Shown: positions 35,260 to 44,911, counted from the first letter of the stretch. The stretch is 64,000 nucleotides of DNA from Clostridium pasteurianum DSM 525 = ATCC 6013 (GCF_000807255.1 NZ_CP009268.1:1952384-2016383), one strand, 5' to 3'. Translations and numbers: made by a program. Notes: generated from the sequence alone by a model not told the origin.

Positions 35260-37554
35260 ATGAAAAGAGAATTAACTCCTAAAGATGTAATATACAATGT
35301 GCATATAGATGGTGATGAAAATTTTGATAATAATATAATGCCTCAATATGAAGATATATACAGCAAATTGAGTCAGGTAATTAATATTGATAAGTACGGA
35401 TATAATGTCTATATTGTTGATAATTTTACTAAAGAAAAGTTAGATGATATTATTATATATGTAAAAAAACTATATAAGGATAAAATTAATCCTAAGGATA
35501 TTTGTTATGCGGTAAGTAAAGATGAAAAATCCCCGGTAGCTATTACTATTGACAACGGAAAGGGAATTCTATTTAAAGAAACAGTAGAAGAGATTAAAAA
35601 GCTCTATATGACTTTTATATATAATTTTTATAATAGCAGCAGTAATAAAGAAAAGGAATTAATAATAGATAGGATTCAAAGGAAGAAAAATGAACTTATA
35701 GATACTCTCATTGAAAGAAGTCATAGTGAAGGCTTTGAAATTAAAATCACTGATGGTGGTTTTAGTTTTATACCAATGAAAGAAAATAAACTGATGACAG
35801 AAAGTGACTATGATGTATTAAGTGCCTCTGAAAAGGAAGGTATACTGAGTAAAATAAAAAGACTCAGAAGTACATCCAAGGATATATTAGAAGAGCTTAA
35901 AAATATAGAAAAGATGGAAATACAAAAGATAAAAAATATATTTAAGGATTACTTTGACAGCAAGTTGAATATATCCAAAGATGAGTATATTGCAAGATTT
36001 GAAGATGATAAAAAGATATATGAGTATATAAAAAATATGTTTGAAGATATAGAAGAAAGTGTTATAGACAACTATAGTATAAATTATGAAGAAGATGAAG
36101 AAAATATCATAAGTATAATATCAAAATATGCTGTAAATGTGCTTGTGGATAATAGCAAAAATAAGAATGCACCAGTTATCTACGAGGAGGATCCTAATTT
36201 AAACAATCTTATAGGAACTATTGAATATGAAAATCATAATGGAAGTTATATTACAGATGTGAATCTTATAAAGGCGGGATCAATTTTAAAGGCCAATGGA
36301 GGATGTTTAATAATTAGGATGGATAATTTAGTAAATAATCTTTCTGCCTATTATTATTTAAAAAAGGTATTATTAAATGAAAAAGTTACTTTTAATTACA
36401 GTAAAGGTTACTTGGAACTTATAACATTAAATAGTTTAAGTCCAGAGCCTATAAGAATTAAAGAAAAAATTATTGTAATTGGTGATTATAACACTTATCA
36501 TATGTTATACAATTATGATAATGATTTCAGAAATATTTTTAAAATCAAAGCAGAATTTAAATCAGATATAAGAATAAACAGCAAAAACAAAGCTATTTTT
36601 TTTAATTATATAAAAAGATGTTTAAAAAACAATAATATTAAATCCATGACTTCTTTGGCCATAGACAAATTGGCAAAGCATCTATCAAGGAAGGCTGAGA
36701 ATAGAAATAAATTATATTTAGACAGCCTAGAGATTGATAAAATATTGATGATGGCTAATAGTAGTTCAGAAAAGAACAATAGAAACAAGATTATAGGGGA
36801 AGATGTATTAAATGCTATTTATGGTTCTAGCATATTGGAAGATGAAATTCTTGAAATGTATGAAGAAAATAAAATATTATTAGATGTAAAAGATAAAAAG
36901 ATTGGTCAAATAAATGGTTTATCTGTGATTGATACAGGATATATGAGCCTTGGAAAACCTAATAGAATAACTTGTACTTGTTATAAGGGAAATGGAAATA
37001 TTATTGATATTCAAAAAGACAGCAATTTAAGTGGAAATATTCATTCAAAATCTATCAATATATTAAAGGGATGGATAAATAATGCTTTGGGAAATTATAA
37101 AAGTTTAAGTGTGGATTTTCATTTGTGTTTTGAACAACTTTATGGAAAAATAGAAGGGGATAGTGCATCGGTGGCAGAAGTATTATGCATGATTTCATCT
37201 CTTAGCAGAATACCCATAAGGCAGAATATGGCAGTTACCGGTTCTATAGATCAATTTGGTGAAGTGCAGCCCATAGGTGGAGTTAATGAAAAAATTGAAG
37301 GCTTTTTTAATGTATGTAAAATACTTGATAGTGTTGACAGTAAAGGAGTATTAATACCAGAGAGAAATATAGACAGCATAATTCTCAAGGATGAAGTTGA
37401 AGAGGCCATAAGAAGTAATAAATTTCATATATATACTATGGAGAATATATATGATGCCATGGATATAATGATGGGAAATGACTCATTGGATTCATACAAA
37501 ATTATAAAGTTTGCTGAAAATGAGATGAATAAGTATAGATTACCTTCACAATAA
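35260..37554 (+). CDS. Lon-family (COG1067 type) serine protease with degenerate P-loop
   Basis: 764 residues. C-terminal Lon protease domain with the Ser-Lys dyad: Ser635 in EGDSAS and Lys678 in GGVNEKIEGF, spaced as in Lon. The middle (about 300-390) holds the AAA_32-type GTIEYENHNG and ANGGCLIIRMDNL. Where other COG1067 proteins have a Walker A after GYN (about 47-63), this one reads GYNVYIVDNFTKEK, without GxxGxGK. So ATP use is doubtful. Helical insertion (about 190-290) as in the family. ATG with strong SD; monocistronic by the look. Confidence 0.88.
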   Translation: MKRELTPKDVIYNVHIDGDENFDNNIMPQYEDIYSKLSQVINIDKYGYNVYIVDNFTKEKLDDIIIYVKKLYKDKINPKDICYAVSKDEKSPVAITIDNGKGILFKETVEEIKKLYMTFIYNFYNSSSNKEKELIIDRIQRKKNELIDTLIERSHSEGFEIKITDGGFSFIPMKENKLMTESDYDVLSASEKEGILSKIKRLRSTSKDILEELKNIEKMEIQKIKNIFKDYFDSKLNISKDEYIARFEDDKKIYEYIKNMFEDIEESVIDNYSINYEEDEENIISIISKYAVNVLVDNSKNKNAPVIYEEDPNLNNLIGTIEYENHNGSYITDVNLIKAGSILKANGGCLIIRMDNLVNNLSAYYYLKKVLLNEKVTFNYSKGYLELITLNSLSPEPIRIKEKIIVIGDYNTYHMLYNYDNDFRNIFKIKAEFKSDIRINSKNKAIFFNYIKRCLKNNNIKSMTSLAIDKLAKHLSRKAENRNKLYLDSLEIDKILMMANSSSEKNNRNKIIGEDVLNAIYGSSILEDEILEMYEENKILLDVKDKKIGQINGLSVIDTGYMSLGKPNRITCTCYKGNGNIIDIQKDSNLSGNIHSKSINILKGWINNALGNYKSLSVDFHLCFEQLYGKIEGDSASVAEVLCMISSLSRIPIRQNMAVTGSIDQFGEVQPIGGVNEKIEGFFNVCKILDSVDSKGVLIPERNIDSIILKDEVEEAIRSNKFHIYTMENIYDAMDIMMGNDSLDSYKIIKFAENEMNKYRLPSQ

Positions 37555-37623
37555 AATGTATAAGTAAATCCAAACTGCTCATAATAATTGTGAATAAAAT
37601 TTATTTGAGCAGAGGGGTCGCAT

Positions 37624-38538
37624 ATGAGAAAGAGAATAAAATTATTTTGGATTACTTTTTTTATAGCCATTTTTTCATTAAGCTTTATTTTTGAAAATGT
37701 CAATGCAGTGTCATTTGCACCTAAAGAATTGAGGTTAACTCTTAATGCAAATAATACTGTTACACTACCGAAAAATTTTAGAAAGACTACAGACAGTGAT
37801 AAGATAAAAGATATTGATAAGTCAGTAAATTTAGAAGGCATGAATAAACTGAATATATCTGGAAGTGGCCAATTTTCTGAAAAGGGACTAGAGATGGCTA
37901 AGGAAAATATAGGAGAAAAGGTTCCAATAACAGTAGTAGATTTGAGAGAAGAATCTCACGGATTTTTAAATGGTAATGCTATAAGTTGGACTGATGGCCA
38001 TAATAAAGCCAATAAAGGATTAATTGAGGCACAAGTTATAAAAGATGAGAATGAAAGATTAAAGAAGCTTTCAGAGGAAAAAACTGTTGAAATTAAAAAC
38101 AGGACTTTAAATGTGGAAAAAGTTGAAAATGAAGAAAACTTAACTAAAAAACATGGTATATCCTATACTAGAATAACTGTTACAGATAAGGAGGCACCGT
38201 CTAAAGAAGCGGTAGATGAATTTGTGAATTTTGCCAAATCAGTACCTAATTCCGGATGGCTTCACTTTCACTGTAAGGCTGGCAAGGGAAGGACCACTAC
38301 CTTTATGGCTATGTATGATATGATGAAAAATGCGAAAAATGTTTCTTTTGAAGATATAATAAAAAGGCAATTTTTATTAGGTGGAGAAAATCTGTTAAAG
38401 CGTACTACTGTAGAAAATATTAAAGGCACAAGAGCAAAATTTTTAAAGAATTTTTATGACTATTGCAGGACAAATAATGATAATTTCAATACTACCTGGG
38501 AGCAATGGTTAAAAAACAATCCTGATAATTCTAGATAG
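37624..38538 (+). CDS. Secreted PTP-like phytase (myo-inositol phosphate phosphatase)
   Basis: Cysteine phosphatase of the PhyAsr type, which removes phosphate from phytate stepwise. 304 residues with a signal peptide (basic start, hydrophobic 7-23, cleavage likely after NVNA, residue 28). P-loop HCKAGKGRTT with nucleophile Cys217, general-acid candidate Asp188 in TDKEAP, and conserved LREESHGFLNG and WEQWLKNNP near the end. Most likely released or surface-bound. SD AGAGGGG. Stand-alone gene ended by a strong terminator. A protein-phosphatase role is less likely but possible. Confidence 0.9.
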   Translation: MRKRIKLFWITFFIAIFSLSFIFENVNAVSFAPKELRLTLNANNTVTLPKNFRKTTDSDKIKDIDKSVNLEGMNKLNISGSGQFSEKGLEMAKENIGEKVPITVVDLREESHGFLNGNAISWTDGHNKANKGLIEAQVIKDENERLKKLSEEKTVEIKNRTLNVEKVENEENLTKKHGISYTRITVTDKEAPSKEAVDEFVNFAKSVPNSGWLHFHCKAGKGRTTTFMAMYDMMKNAKNVSFEDIIKRQFLLGGENLLKRTTVENIKGTRAKFLKNFYDYCRTNNDNFNTTWEQWLKNNPDNSR

Positions 38539-38566
38539 ATGTAGTTCTTTCAGTTAGGTCTAAGAT

Positions 38567-38613
38567 AAAAAGAAATACTATAAAATTCACAATATTTTAT
38601 AGTATTTCTTTTT
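38567..38613 (+). terminator. Terminator after the phytase gene
   Basis: 20-bp stem (38567-38586 with 38594-38613) with T-rich right arm TTTCTTTTTT. It can also act for the convergent 67-residue gene, as the left side is A-rich. Confidence 0.85.
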
Positions 38614-38626
38614 TAGTAATAGAATG

Positions 38627-38830
38627 TTACTCATCAATTATACATATATTGTTTTTTTTTGTTGCCACATATAGATAGCAGGGATTTTGTATACAAAATA
38701 TATAGGCTACATCTTTATGCATATATTTAACTACTCCGTATAATCCATTCCACTCGTTATCATCATTTAATCTGACAATACTTCCTACGTTCATAATACT
38801 AATACAGCACATCCTTTTAATGAATATCAT
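38627..38830 (-). CDS. Small hypothetical protein, 67 residues or fewer
   Basis: I do not recognise it. Sequence VGSIVRLNDDNEWNGLYGVVKYMHKDVAYIF has the look of a small SH3/KOW-like barrel. ATG at 38830 overlaps the end of the upstream 47-residue gene by 14 bases; a shorter start at 38794 (MNVGSIV) is equally possible and fits the barrel start better, but neither has a strong SD. Probably co-transcribed with the upstream small gene. Confidence 0.5.
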   Translation of the reverse strand: MIFIKRMCCISIMNVGSIVRLNDDNEWNGLYGVVKYMHKDVAYIFCIQNPCYLYVATKKNNICIIDE

Positions 38831-38960
38831 TATCTTTTAAATTATCGTTTTTTTCTTTTAAAATAGCTTCTATTTTTCTATCTGCATTACTTGCAACCCT
38901 GCACAAGGATAGAATAGTTAGTATAAATAATATGGATATTATTATAAATATATATTTCAT
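38817..38960 (-). CDS. Small membrane protein, 47 residues
   Basis: ATG at 38960 with CAGGAGTGAT just upstream. One N-terminal membrane helix (KYIFIIISILFILTILSLC, residues 2-20) followed by a charged helix (DRKIEAILKEKNDNLKD). Too short for standard gene finding, but the SD, clean helix-plus-tail layout and overlap with the next gene support it. Function unknown. Confidence 0.65.
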   Translation of the reverse strand: MKYIFIIISILFILTILSLCRVASNADRKIEAILKEKNDNLKDNDIH

Positions 38961-39066
38961 GATATCACTCCTGTAAATTTACTAACTATTATATATATTG
39001 GCAAGTATTTCGTTTTTTATACCTTAATATTAAAAATTTTAAATTACTATTTTATCACAATAAAAT

Positions 39067-39129
39067 AAGTCTTTAAATACTATCTATCTACAAATTATAA
39101 TTACAGACAAATAATAAATTTAAAGACTT
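39067..39129 (-). terminator. Possible terminator of ychF
   Basis: 12-bp stem (39067-39078 with 39118-39129) with a 39-base AT-rich loop; read on the minus strand it ends in TTATTTTATTG. The long loop makes this tentative. Confidence 0.4.
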
Positions 39130-39178
39130 GTTCTGCTACAATGTTTTAATATTAATTTTAAAAACTGCTGTTATTTTA

Positions 39179-40276
39179 TTATACGTTAAATCTAAAGTTA
39201 ACTACATCTCCATCTTTCATTATGTAATCTTTTCCTTCTAATCTATAGAGACCTTTTTCCTTTGCTGCAGCTTCTGACCCGCAATTGATTAAATCCTCGT
39301 AGGATACAATTTCAGCTCTTATAAAACCTCTTTCTATATCTGTATGGATTTTACCAGCAGCTTTAGGTGCCTTAGTGCCATTAGTTATAGTCCAGGCCCT
39401 TACTTCATCAGTTCCAGCAGTTAAGAAGCTCATTAGTCCTAAAAGTTTATAGCTGGAGGCTATCAATTTGTCCAGGCCAGATTCTTCTAAACCATATTCT
39501 GAAAGCATTTCCTTTTCTTCTTCTTCCGTTAAAGTTGAAAGCTGTTCTTCAAGACTGGCACATACTGTAACTATTTCAGACTTTTCAGAATTTGCTAATT
39601 CTCTAACTTTTTTTACAAATTCATTTTCAGCATTACCTGATAATAGATCATCTTCTGAAATATTTGCAGCGTATAAAACTGGTTTTGAAGTAAGTAAAAA
39701 TAACTCCTTAACAAATAGCTGCTCATCCTCTGTTAAATCTAAAGTTCTTACTGGCTTGCCTGATTCCAAATGACTTTTGATTTTCTCCATAATTTCCATT
39801 TCTGCTTTAGCTGTTTTATCTCCAGAACGAGCTAATTTTATTGATTTTTCCATCCTTCTTTCAAGTACTTCTAAATCAGAAAATACCAATTCAAGGCTTA
39901 TAGTTTCAATATCACGTATAGGATCTACAGAACCTTCTACGTGGACAATGTTTTCATCTTCAAAACATCTTACTACATGAACTATAGCAGCAGATTCTCT
40001 TATATGGGATAAAAATTTATTCCCAAGTCCTTCTCCTTTGCTGGCACCTTTTACTAAACCTGCTATATCATAAAACTCAATACTGGCATGAACCTTACGT
40101 TTTGAGTTATACATCTTTTCAAGAACATCCAGTCTTTTGTCAGGAACATCAACTACACCTACATTTGGTTCTATTGTACAGAATGGGTAATTAGCTGATT
40201 CAGCACCGGCCTTAGTTATGGCATTAAATAATGTGCTTTTTCCAACATTTGGCAATCCTACAATTCCTAATCTCAT
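39179..40276 (-). CDS. ychF: Redox-responsive ATPase YchF (Obg-family P-loop protein)
   Basis: Ribosome-associated P-loop ATPase of the Obg/TRAFAC class. 365 residues. G1 GLPNVGKST (7-15), G2-like NYPFCTIEPNVG, G3 DIAGLVKGASKGEGLGN (about 69-85), coiled-coil insertion (about 130-170), a G4 position reading AANISEDD, consistent with the NxxE type that prefers ATP over GTP, and a C-terminal TGS domain (RAWTITNGTKAPKAAGKIHTDIERGF). Monocistronic, divergent from mraZ. Confidence 0.96.
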   Translation of the reverse strand: MRLGIVGLPNVGKSTLFNAITKAGAESANYPFCTIEPNVGVVDVPDKRLDVLEKMYNSKRKVHASIEFYDIAGLVKGASKGEGLGNKFLSHIRESAAIVHVVRCFEDENIVHVEGSVDPIRDIETISLELVFSDLEVLERRMEKSIKLARSGDKTAKAEMEIMEKIKSHLESGKPVRTLDLTEDEQLFVKELFLLTSKPVLYAANISEDDLLSGNAENEFVKKVRELANSEKSEIVTVCASLEEQLSTLTEEEEKEMLSEYGLEESGLDKLIASSYKLLGLMSFLTAGTDEVRAWTITNGTKAPKAAGKIHTDIERGFIRAEIVSYEDLINCGSEAAAKEKGLYRLEGKDYIMKDGDVVNFRFNV

Positions 40277-40494
40277 TTATGTACATTCCTTTCTATTACC
40301 TTTATATAATACCTAATAATTATACTCTACAATACTATACATTTCAATTTATTAATGGGATTTGGAATTAAGTTAGGCAGTAATAGGGGAAAAGTGTGTA
40401 TTAACATTAAAGTTTAAATAAAATTCACTAAATAATTTAAAAATATTTAATAGTAAAGAAGGATTTTTTATATTATTATAGAATAGTAGAGTAA

Positions 40495-40519
40495 AGTGGT
40501 TATAAGTGGTTAAAAGTGG
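40495..40519 (+). promoter_or_regulatory. MraZ-type operator: three AGTGG direct repeats with 10-bp period
   Basis: AGTGG at 40495, 40505 and 40515, exactly one helical turn apart, 28 bases before the mraZ start. MraZ binds such spaced GTGG/TGGG repeats in its own leader and represses the dcw operon. A TATTAT (40471-40476) upstream could be the -10, placing the operator just after the start of transcription. Confidence 0.75.
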
Positions 40520-40546
40520 AGTGAAATAGCAAAGAGGTGTAATTGG

Positions 40547-40975
40547 ATGTTCATAGGGGAATATCAGCATGCTATTGACAGTAAAAATAGAATTATAATT
40601 CCATCAAAATTTAGAGAAGAATTGGATGATACCTTTGTTCTAACTAAGGGTCTAGATGGATGTTTATATGCTTATCCTATGGACGAATGGAAGGCTTTAG
40701 AGAATAAATTAAAGAAGCTGCCGCTTACAAACCGCAATGCCAGGGCATTTGTGAGATTTTTCTTTTCGGGAGCTAATGAAATAACTTTAGATAAACAGAG
40801 TAGAGCTCTTATTCCTCAGAGTTTATTAGAATATGCTTCTATAATTAAGGAAATAGTAAGTATAGGAGTTTCTACACGAATTGAAATTTGGAGCAAAGAA
40901 AAATGGAAAGAATACAATGAATCCGATATAGACATGGACGAAATTGCAGAGCAAATGGGTGAACTTTTCACCTGA
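40547..40975 (+). CDS. mraZ: Transcriptional regulator MraZ
   Basis: 142 residues; two AbrB-like SpoVT swapped-hairpin halves, each with the MraZ DxxxR pattern: [21 protein letters not shown] at the start and [19 protein letters not shown] (about 84-102). Forms ring oligomers that bind repeats in front of mraZ and act on the dcw operon. The last codons and stop (CC TGA) lie inside the short-form repeat, so the original C terminus may have been altered. ATG start with AAGAGGTGT. Confidence 0.95.
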   Translation: MFIGEYQHAIDSKNRIIIPSKFREELDDTFVLTKGLDGCLYAYPMDEWKALENKLKKLPLTNRNARAFVRFFFSGANEITLDKQSRALIPQSLLEYASIIKEIVSIGVSTRIEIWSKEKWKEYNESDIDMDEIAEQMGELFT

Positions 40976-41104
40976 TTAACTTGGCGTAAGTCTCCCATGC
41001 ACTCTGTGAAAGTGAGAGTTCAACGCCAAGTAAGCCATGCATTTGCAGTTCTAAAATTCAGATGGGGTAAAAGAATCCCCACCTGAATTAAGAACTTGCT
41101 TCAA
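40971..41104 (-). repeat. Dispersed structured repeat, copy 3 (short form, inverted)
   Basis: Reverse complement of the element at 28986-29224 and 51753-51990 but lacking the core of about 105 bases. Retained: the AATTCAGGTGGGG hairpin, the TGCAAATGCATGGCTTACTTGGCG segment in part, and the ACGCCAAGTT end. The join falls around ACAGAGTGC, a sequence present twice in the long form. It fills nearly all of the mraZ-rsmH gap and supplies the TGA of mraZ. Confidence 0.88.
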
Positions 41105-41135
41105 TTTAACACCTGTTAAAGACAAGGAGATAATT

Positions 41136-42068
41136 ATGAATTTTAAGCATATACCAGTTTTACTAGATGAATGTATAGAGGGATTAAATATAAAGGAAGA
41201 TGGTATTTACATTGACTGTACTTTAGGAGGTGCAGGCCATTCCAGTGAGATAATTAAAAGGTTATCAGAAAAGGGAAGATTAATTGGAATAGATCAGGAT
41301 ACAGACGCAATTAATGCAGCTTCAAAAAAATTAGCTGATTATGATAATGTAACTTATGTTCATAACAATTTTTATAATATAAAAAATATTTTAGATGAAT
41401 TAAATATTGATAAAGTAGATGGAATATTAATGGATTTAGGAGTATCAAGTTATCAATTGGATGAAGCTGAAAGAGGATTTAGCTATATGAATGATGCTCC
41501 TTTGGATATGAGAATGAACAGAGAAAGCAATATATCCGCTTATGAAATAGTAAATAACTATGAAGAAGCGGATTTATATAGAATAATTAAAGCTTATGGA
41601 GAAGAAAAGTTTGCAAAGAGAATAGCTTCATTTATTGCCAAAGAAAGAGAAGAAAGACCAATAAGAACTACTTTTGAGCTGGTAGATATTATAAAATCAG
41701 CTATTCCGGCTAGATTTAGAAGGGAAGGTCCTCATCCTGCGAAGAGAACTTTTCAGGCAATACGTATTGAGGTTAATAAGGAATTGGAAATATTAAATAA
41801 GGCCATAGAGGATGCAGTAAGTAAACTAAATAGGGGAGGAAGGATAGCTATAATTACTTTTCATTCTCTAGAAGATAGAATAGTAAAGACAAAATTTAAA
41901 GAACTTGAAAATCCTTGTGAATGTCCTAAAGATTTTCCAATATGTGTATGTGGTAAAAGTCCCAAAATAAAAATTTTAACAAGAAAACCAAAAGAAGCTA
42001 ATGAATATGAATTGGAAATTAATCCAAGAAGTAGAAGCGCTAAACTTAGAATAGGGGAGAAAATTTAA
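41136..42068 (+). CDS. rsmH: 16S rRNA (cytosine1402-N4)-methyltransferase RsmH
   Basis: Methylates C1402 of 16S rRNA using SAM. 310 residues. N-terminal [18 protein letters not shown] motif [14 protein letters not shown] (about 28-41), [22 protein letters not shown] (about 95-116) and C-terminal [15 protein letters not shown]. Second gene of the dcw cluster, starting at ATG after AAGGAGATAATT, downstream of the repeat insertion. Confidence 0.97.
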   Translation: MNFKHIPVLLDECIEGLNIKEDGIYIDCTLGGAGHSSEIIKRLSEKGRLIGIDQDTDAINAASKKLADYDNVTYVHNNFYNIKNILDELNIDKVDGILMDLGVSSYQLDEAERGFSYMNDAPLDMRMNRESNISAYEIVNNYEEADLYRIIKAYGEEKFAKRIASFIAKEREERPIRTTFELVDIIKSAIPARFRREGPHPAKRTFQAIRIEVNKELEILNKAIEDAVSKLNRGGRIAIITFHSLEDRIVKTKFKELENPCECPKDFPICVCGKSPKIKILTRKPKEANEYELEINPRSRSAKLRIGEKI

Positions 42069-42118
42069 TTTAAATACAAAAATAATTATATTTTAAATAA
42101 TGCATAGGGGTGAAAATA

Positions 42119-42601
42119 TTGATATTAAAAGAAAAAAGCTATATAAATAATGGAAGCAGTGCACTGCAGCCAGAGAGAAAACATTATGGGGAAGAGGATA
42201 AACGTTTAATACAGGAGGAAAATAAAAGACGAAAAAAATTAAAACAATCTAAGTTAAAATATCAGGCTAAAATAATGATTGGCATAGCATTAACTTTTAT
42301 TGTAGGTTTTACTATAATTTATAGATATTCTGTAATATATAATATGGAAAAAGAACTATCAGCTGCTACGGCTAAGACTAATAATGCCATAAAACAAAAT
42401 GAGAATTTAAAATTAGAGTTAATGGAATATAATCAGATACAAAACATAAAAGAAAGAGCATCCCATATGAATATGGTACAACCAGATAAAAACAAAGCTG
42501 TAGAAGTAGATTATGATAGACAAACTCTTAAAACAGATAAAAGTGTTGAAAATGAAAAAGATAAATCTATATTGGAAATATTAAAAAGCAAGATTTTCTA
42601 A
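42119..42601 (+). CDS. ftsL: FtsL-like septum protein
   Basis: Small bitopic division protein. About 160 residues; basic cytoplasmic N terminus (KRRKKLKQSKLKYQAK), one membrane helix (about 53-71, MIGIALTFIVGFTIIYRY) and an extracellular coiled coil (about 75-115, SAATAKTNNAIKQNENLKLEL) of the FtsL/DivIC type. Poorly conserved family; position between rsmH and the transpeptidase gene decides. TTG at 42119 lies 6 bases after AGGGGTG; GTG at 42110 is inside that SD and is less likely. Confidence 0.8.
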   Translation: MILKEKSYINNGSSALQPERKHYGEEDKRLIQEENKRRKKLKQSKLKYQAKIMIGIALTFIVGFTIIYRYSVIYNMEKELSAATAKTNNAIKQNENLKLELMEYNQIQNIKERASHMNMVQPDKNKAVEVDYDRQTLKTDKSVENEKDKSILEILKSKIF

Positions 42602-42718
42602 TATATACATAAACTTTAATTGTTTATTAATAAATTCATGGTAATATTTCTATAGGATATCTAATAATTATTACTAAACATAAAAAATGTTAGTTTAGTG
42701 TAATGGAGGTATCTGAGT

Positions 42719-44911
42719 TTGAGTAAAAGAACATATAGAGACCATGTTATGATAAAAAATAGATTATTTTTTGTATTGATTATTTTTATCATTATATTTG
42801 CTTTACTGGTTTGCAGATTGTTTAAAGTAAATGTTATTTTGTCTCCTAAGTACAAAAAAATGGCTGTTGATCAATGGACAAGCGAAGTAAAAATATCTGC
42901 AAAGAGAGGAAAAATACTGGATAGAAATGGACAAGAATTGGCAGTTAGTGGGAATGTGTATAGAGTTGATTTGGATCTAAGTACTATAAGAGCTGATTTG
43001 AATTCTACTAAGAAGATGGACATGAATACTTTAGCTCAAAAGCTGGCGGAAGCTACTGGTAAAAAAACTGAAGATGTAAATAAGCTATTAAACTACAAAC
43101 TTCCAAATGGAAATCCTGCAGGATCTGCTACTTTGGCTAGAAGAGTTGAAAAAGATGTAGCAGACAAAGTATCTGATATAAAAGTAAATGGGATTATTGT
43201 TTCACCAGATACAAAGAGATACTATGTAAATAATAATTTTTTGGCCCAGGTAATTGGACATACTAATTCCGATGGTAAGGGTTTAACTGGAGTTGAATTG
43301 GAGTATGATAATTATTTATCTGGAACTCCAGGAAAGAGGATTGCTGAAATAGGTAAAAATAGTAAAGATTTGCCCTATACTATTTCCGATTATACAAAGC
43401 CTTCTAATGGAAAAGATGTAGTACTTACTATTGATGAAAATATTCAGGAATTTGCAGAAAAAAATGCTCAACAGGCACTTAGTGATAATAAAGCTAAAGC
43501 AGTTTCAATTGTAGTTGCTAATCCTAAAAATGGAGAAATTTTGGCTATGGTAAATAAACCAGATTATAATCCAAATGATCCTTGGGAGAAGGGAAAAAGT
43601 TTCAATGAACTTCAAAGTGAATGGAGAAATAGGGCTGTTAATGATGCTTATGAACCTGGATCAATTTTTAAAGTTATAACTGCGACAGCAGCTATGGAAG
43701 AAAAAGTAGTAAAAGAGACGGATCAATTTAATTGTACTGGTGCTATAACCATTGCAAATAAGATAATACATTGCTGGAAGCGTACAGGACATGGCCAGGA
43801 GAGTTTTGTAGATATAATAAAGAACTCTTGTAATGTGGGATTTGCAACTCTTGGTCAGAGACTTGGAGCTGCTAATTTGAATAAGTGGATTAATAAATTT
43901 GGCTTTGGCCAAAAGACGGGCATAGATTTACCTGGAGAAGCCAAGGGGATAGTTAAGGCAACAAATAAAATTACTCCTGTAGATGTAGCTACAATAGCTT
44001 TTGGTCAGGCCAATACAGTATCCATGGTTCAATACTTAAGTGCTTTTAATGCAGTAGCTAATAATGGAGTATGGGTAAGACCTCATGTAATGAAAAAGAT
44101 AGTTCATTATGATTCAAATAACAAAGAAATTATAGATAAAAATTATGATGACTATGGTACTAAAAAAGTGGTAGATGAAAATGTGGCAAAAGAGCTTAGA
44201 GGTTATCTTGAAAAGGTAATATCGGAAGGTGGAGGTAAAAAGGCCTTCATTGATGGCTATCATATAGCTGGGAAAACTGGTACTGCACAAAAACCTAATC
44301 CTAAGGGCGGCGGTTATGAATCTGGAAAATATGTGGCATCTTTTGCTGGAATGGCACCGGCTGAAGATCCACAGGTTACTGTAATGGTATCTATTGATGA
44401 GCCAGATCCTTCAAATTATTACGCAGGACAAATAGCTACGCCAGTGGCTAAACAGATGTTCAGTGATATATTCAATTATCTAAATATAAAAACTGAGGCT
44501 TCTAATGAGGATGTAACAAAAAGTATGTTAAATGATGTAGTAGTTCCAAATGTAAGGGGTATGAAAATATCTGATGCACAGAAAATATTGAAGGAAAATA
44601 ATTTAACTTTTGATGCAGATCAAAATGGTGACTATGTTACAAATATGACGCCTCTTCCAGGAGCTACTGTTAAAGAGGGAACAAAAATAATACTTTACAC
44701 TGGCAGCAGTCCAAATTATAATAATAAAGACATAGAAGTACCAGATTTGGATGGATTAAGCAAAGAAAAAGCTTCACAGATCCTTGAGGAGTTAGGATTA
44801 AAGGCCAATTTTTCAGGCCAGGGAATGGTATCTGAACAGGATATAACGGAAGGAACAAGAGTTCAGAAGGGAACTACAGTGAATTTGGAACTTGAAATTA
44901 TAGGTGATTAA
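42719..44911 (+). CDS. spoVD: SpoVD/FtsI-type class B penicillin-binding protein with PASTA domains
   Basis: Peptidoglycan transpeptidase for division or spore cortex. 730 residues: N-terminal membrane helix (about 15-36), PBP dimerization domain (KRGKILDRNGQELAV, about 61-75), transpeptidase with SxxK at Ser315-Lys318, SCN motif (NSCNVGF), KTG at 519-521, then two C-terminal PASTA domains (about 597-665 and 670-730). TTG start after TGGAGGT. Only one such gene in the cluster, so it may serve division (FtsI/PBP2B), sporulation (SpoVD) or both; the double PASTA tail does not decide. Confidence 0.9.
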   Translation: MSKRTYRDHVMIKNRLFFVLIIFIIIFALLVCRLFKVNVILSPKYKKMAVDQWTSEVKISAKRGKILDRNGQELAVSGNVYRVDLDLSTIRADLNSTKKMDMNTLAQKLAEATGKKTEDVNKLLNYKLPNGNPAGSATLARRVEKDVADKVSDIKVNGIIVSPDTKRYYVNNNFLAQVIGHTNSDGKGLTGVELEYDNYLSGTPGKRIAEIGKNSKDLPYTISDYTKPSNGKDVVLTIDENIQEFAEKNAQQALSDNKAKAVSIVVANPKNGEILAMVNKPDYNPNDPWEKGKSFNELQSEWRNRAVNDAYEPGSIFKVITATAAMEEKVVKETDQFNCTGAITIANKIIHCWKRTGHGQESFVDIIKNSCNVGFATLGQRLGAANLNKWINKFGFGQKTGIDLPGEAKGIVKATNKITPVDVATIAFGQANTVSMVQYLSAFNAVANNGVWVRPHVMKKIVHYDSNNKEIIDKNYDDYGTKKVVDENVAKELRGYLEKVISEGGGKKAFIDGYHIAGKTGTAQKPNPKGGGYESGKYVASFAGMAPAEDPQVTVMVSIDEPDPSNYYAGQIATPVAKQMFSDIFNYLNIKTEASNEDVTKSMLNDVVVPNVRGMKISDAQKILKENNLTFDADQNGDYVTNMTPLPGATVKEGTKIILYTGSSPNYNNKDIEVPDLDGLSKEKASQILEELGLKANFSGQGMVSEQDITEGTRVQKGTTVNLELEIIGD

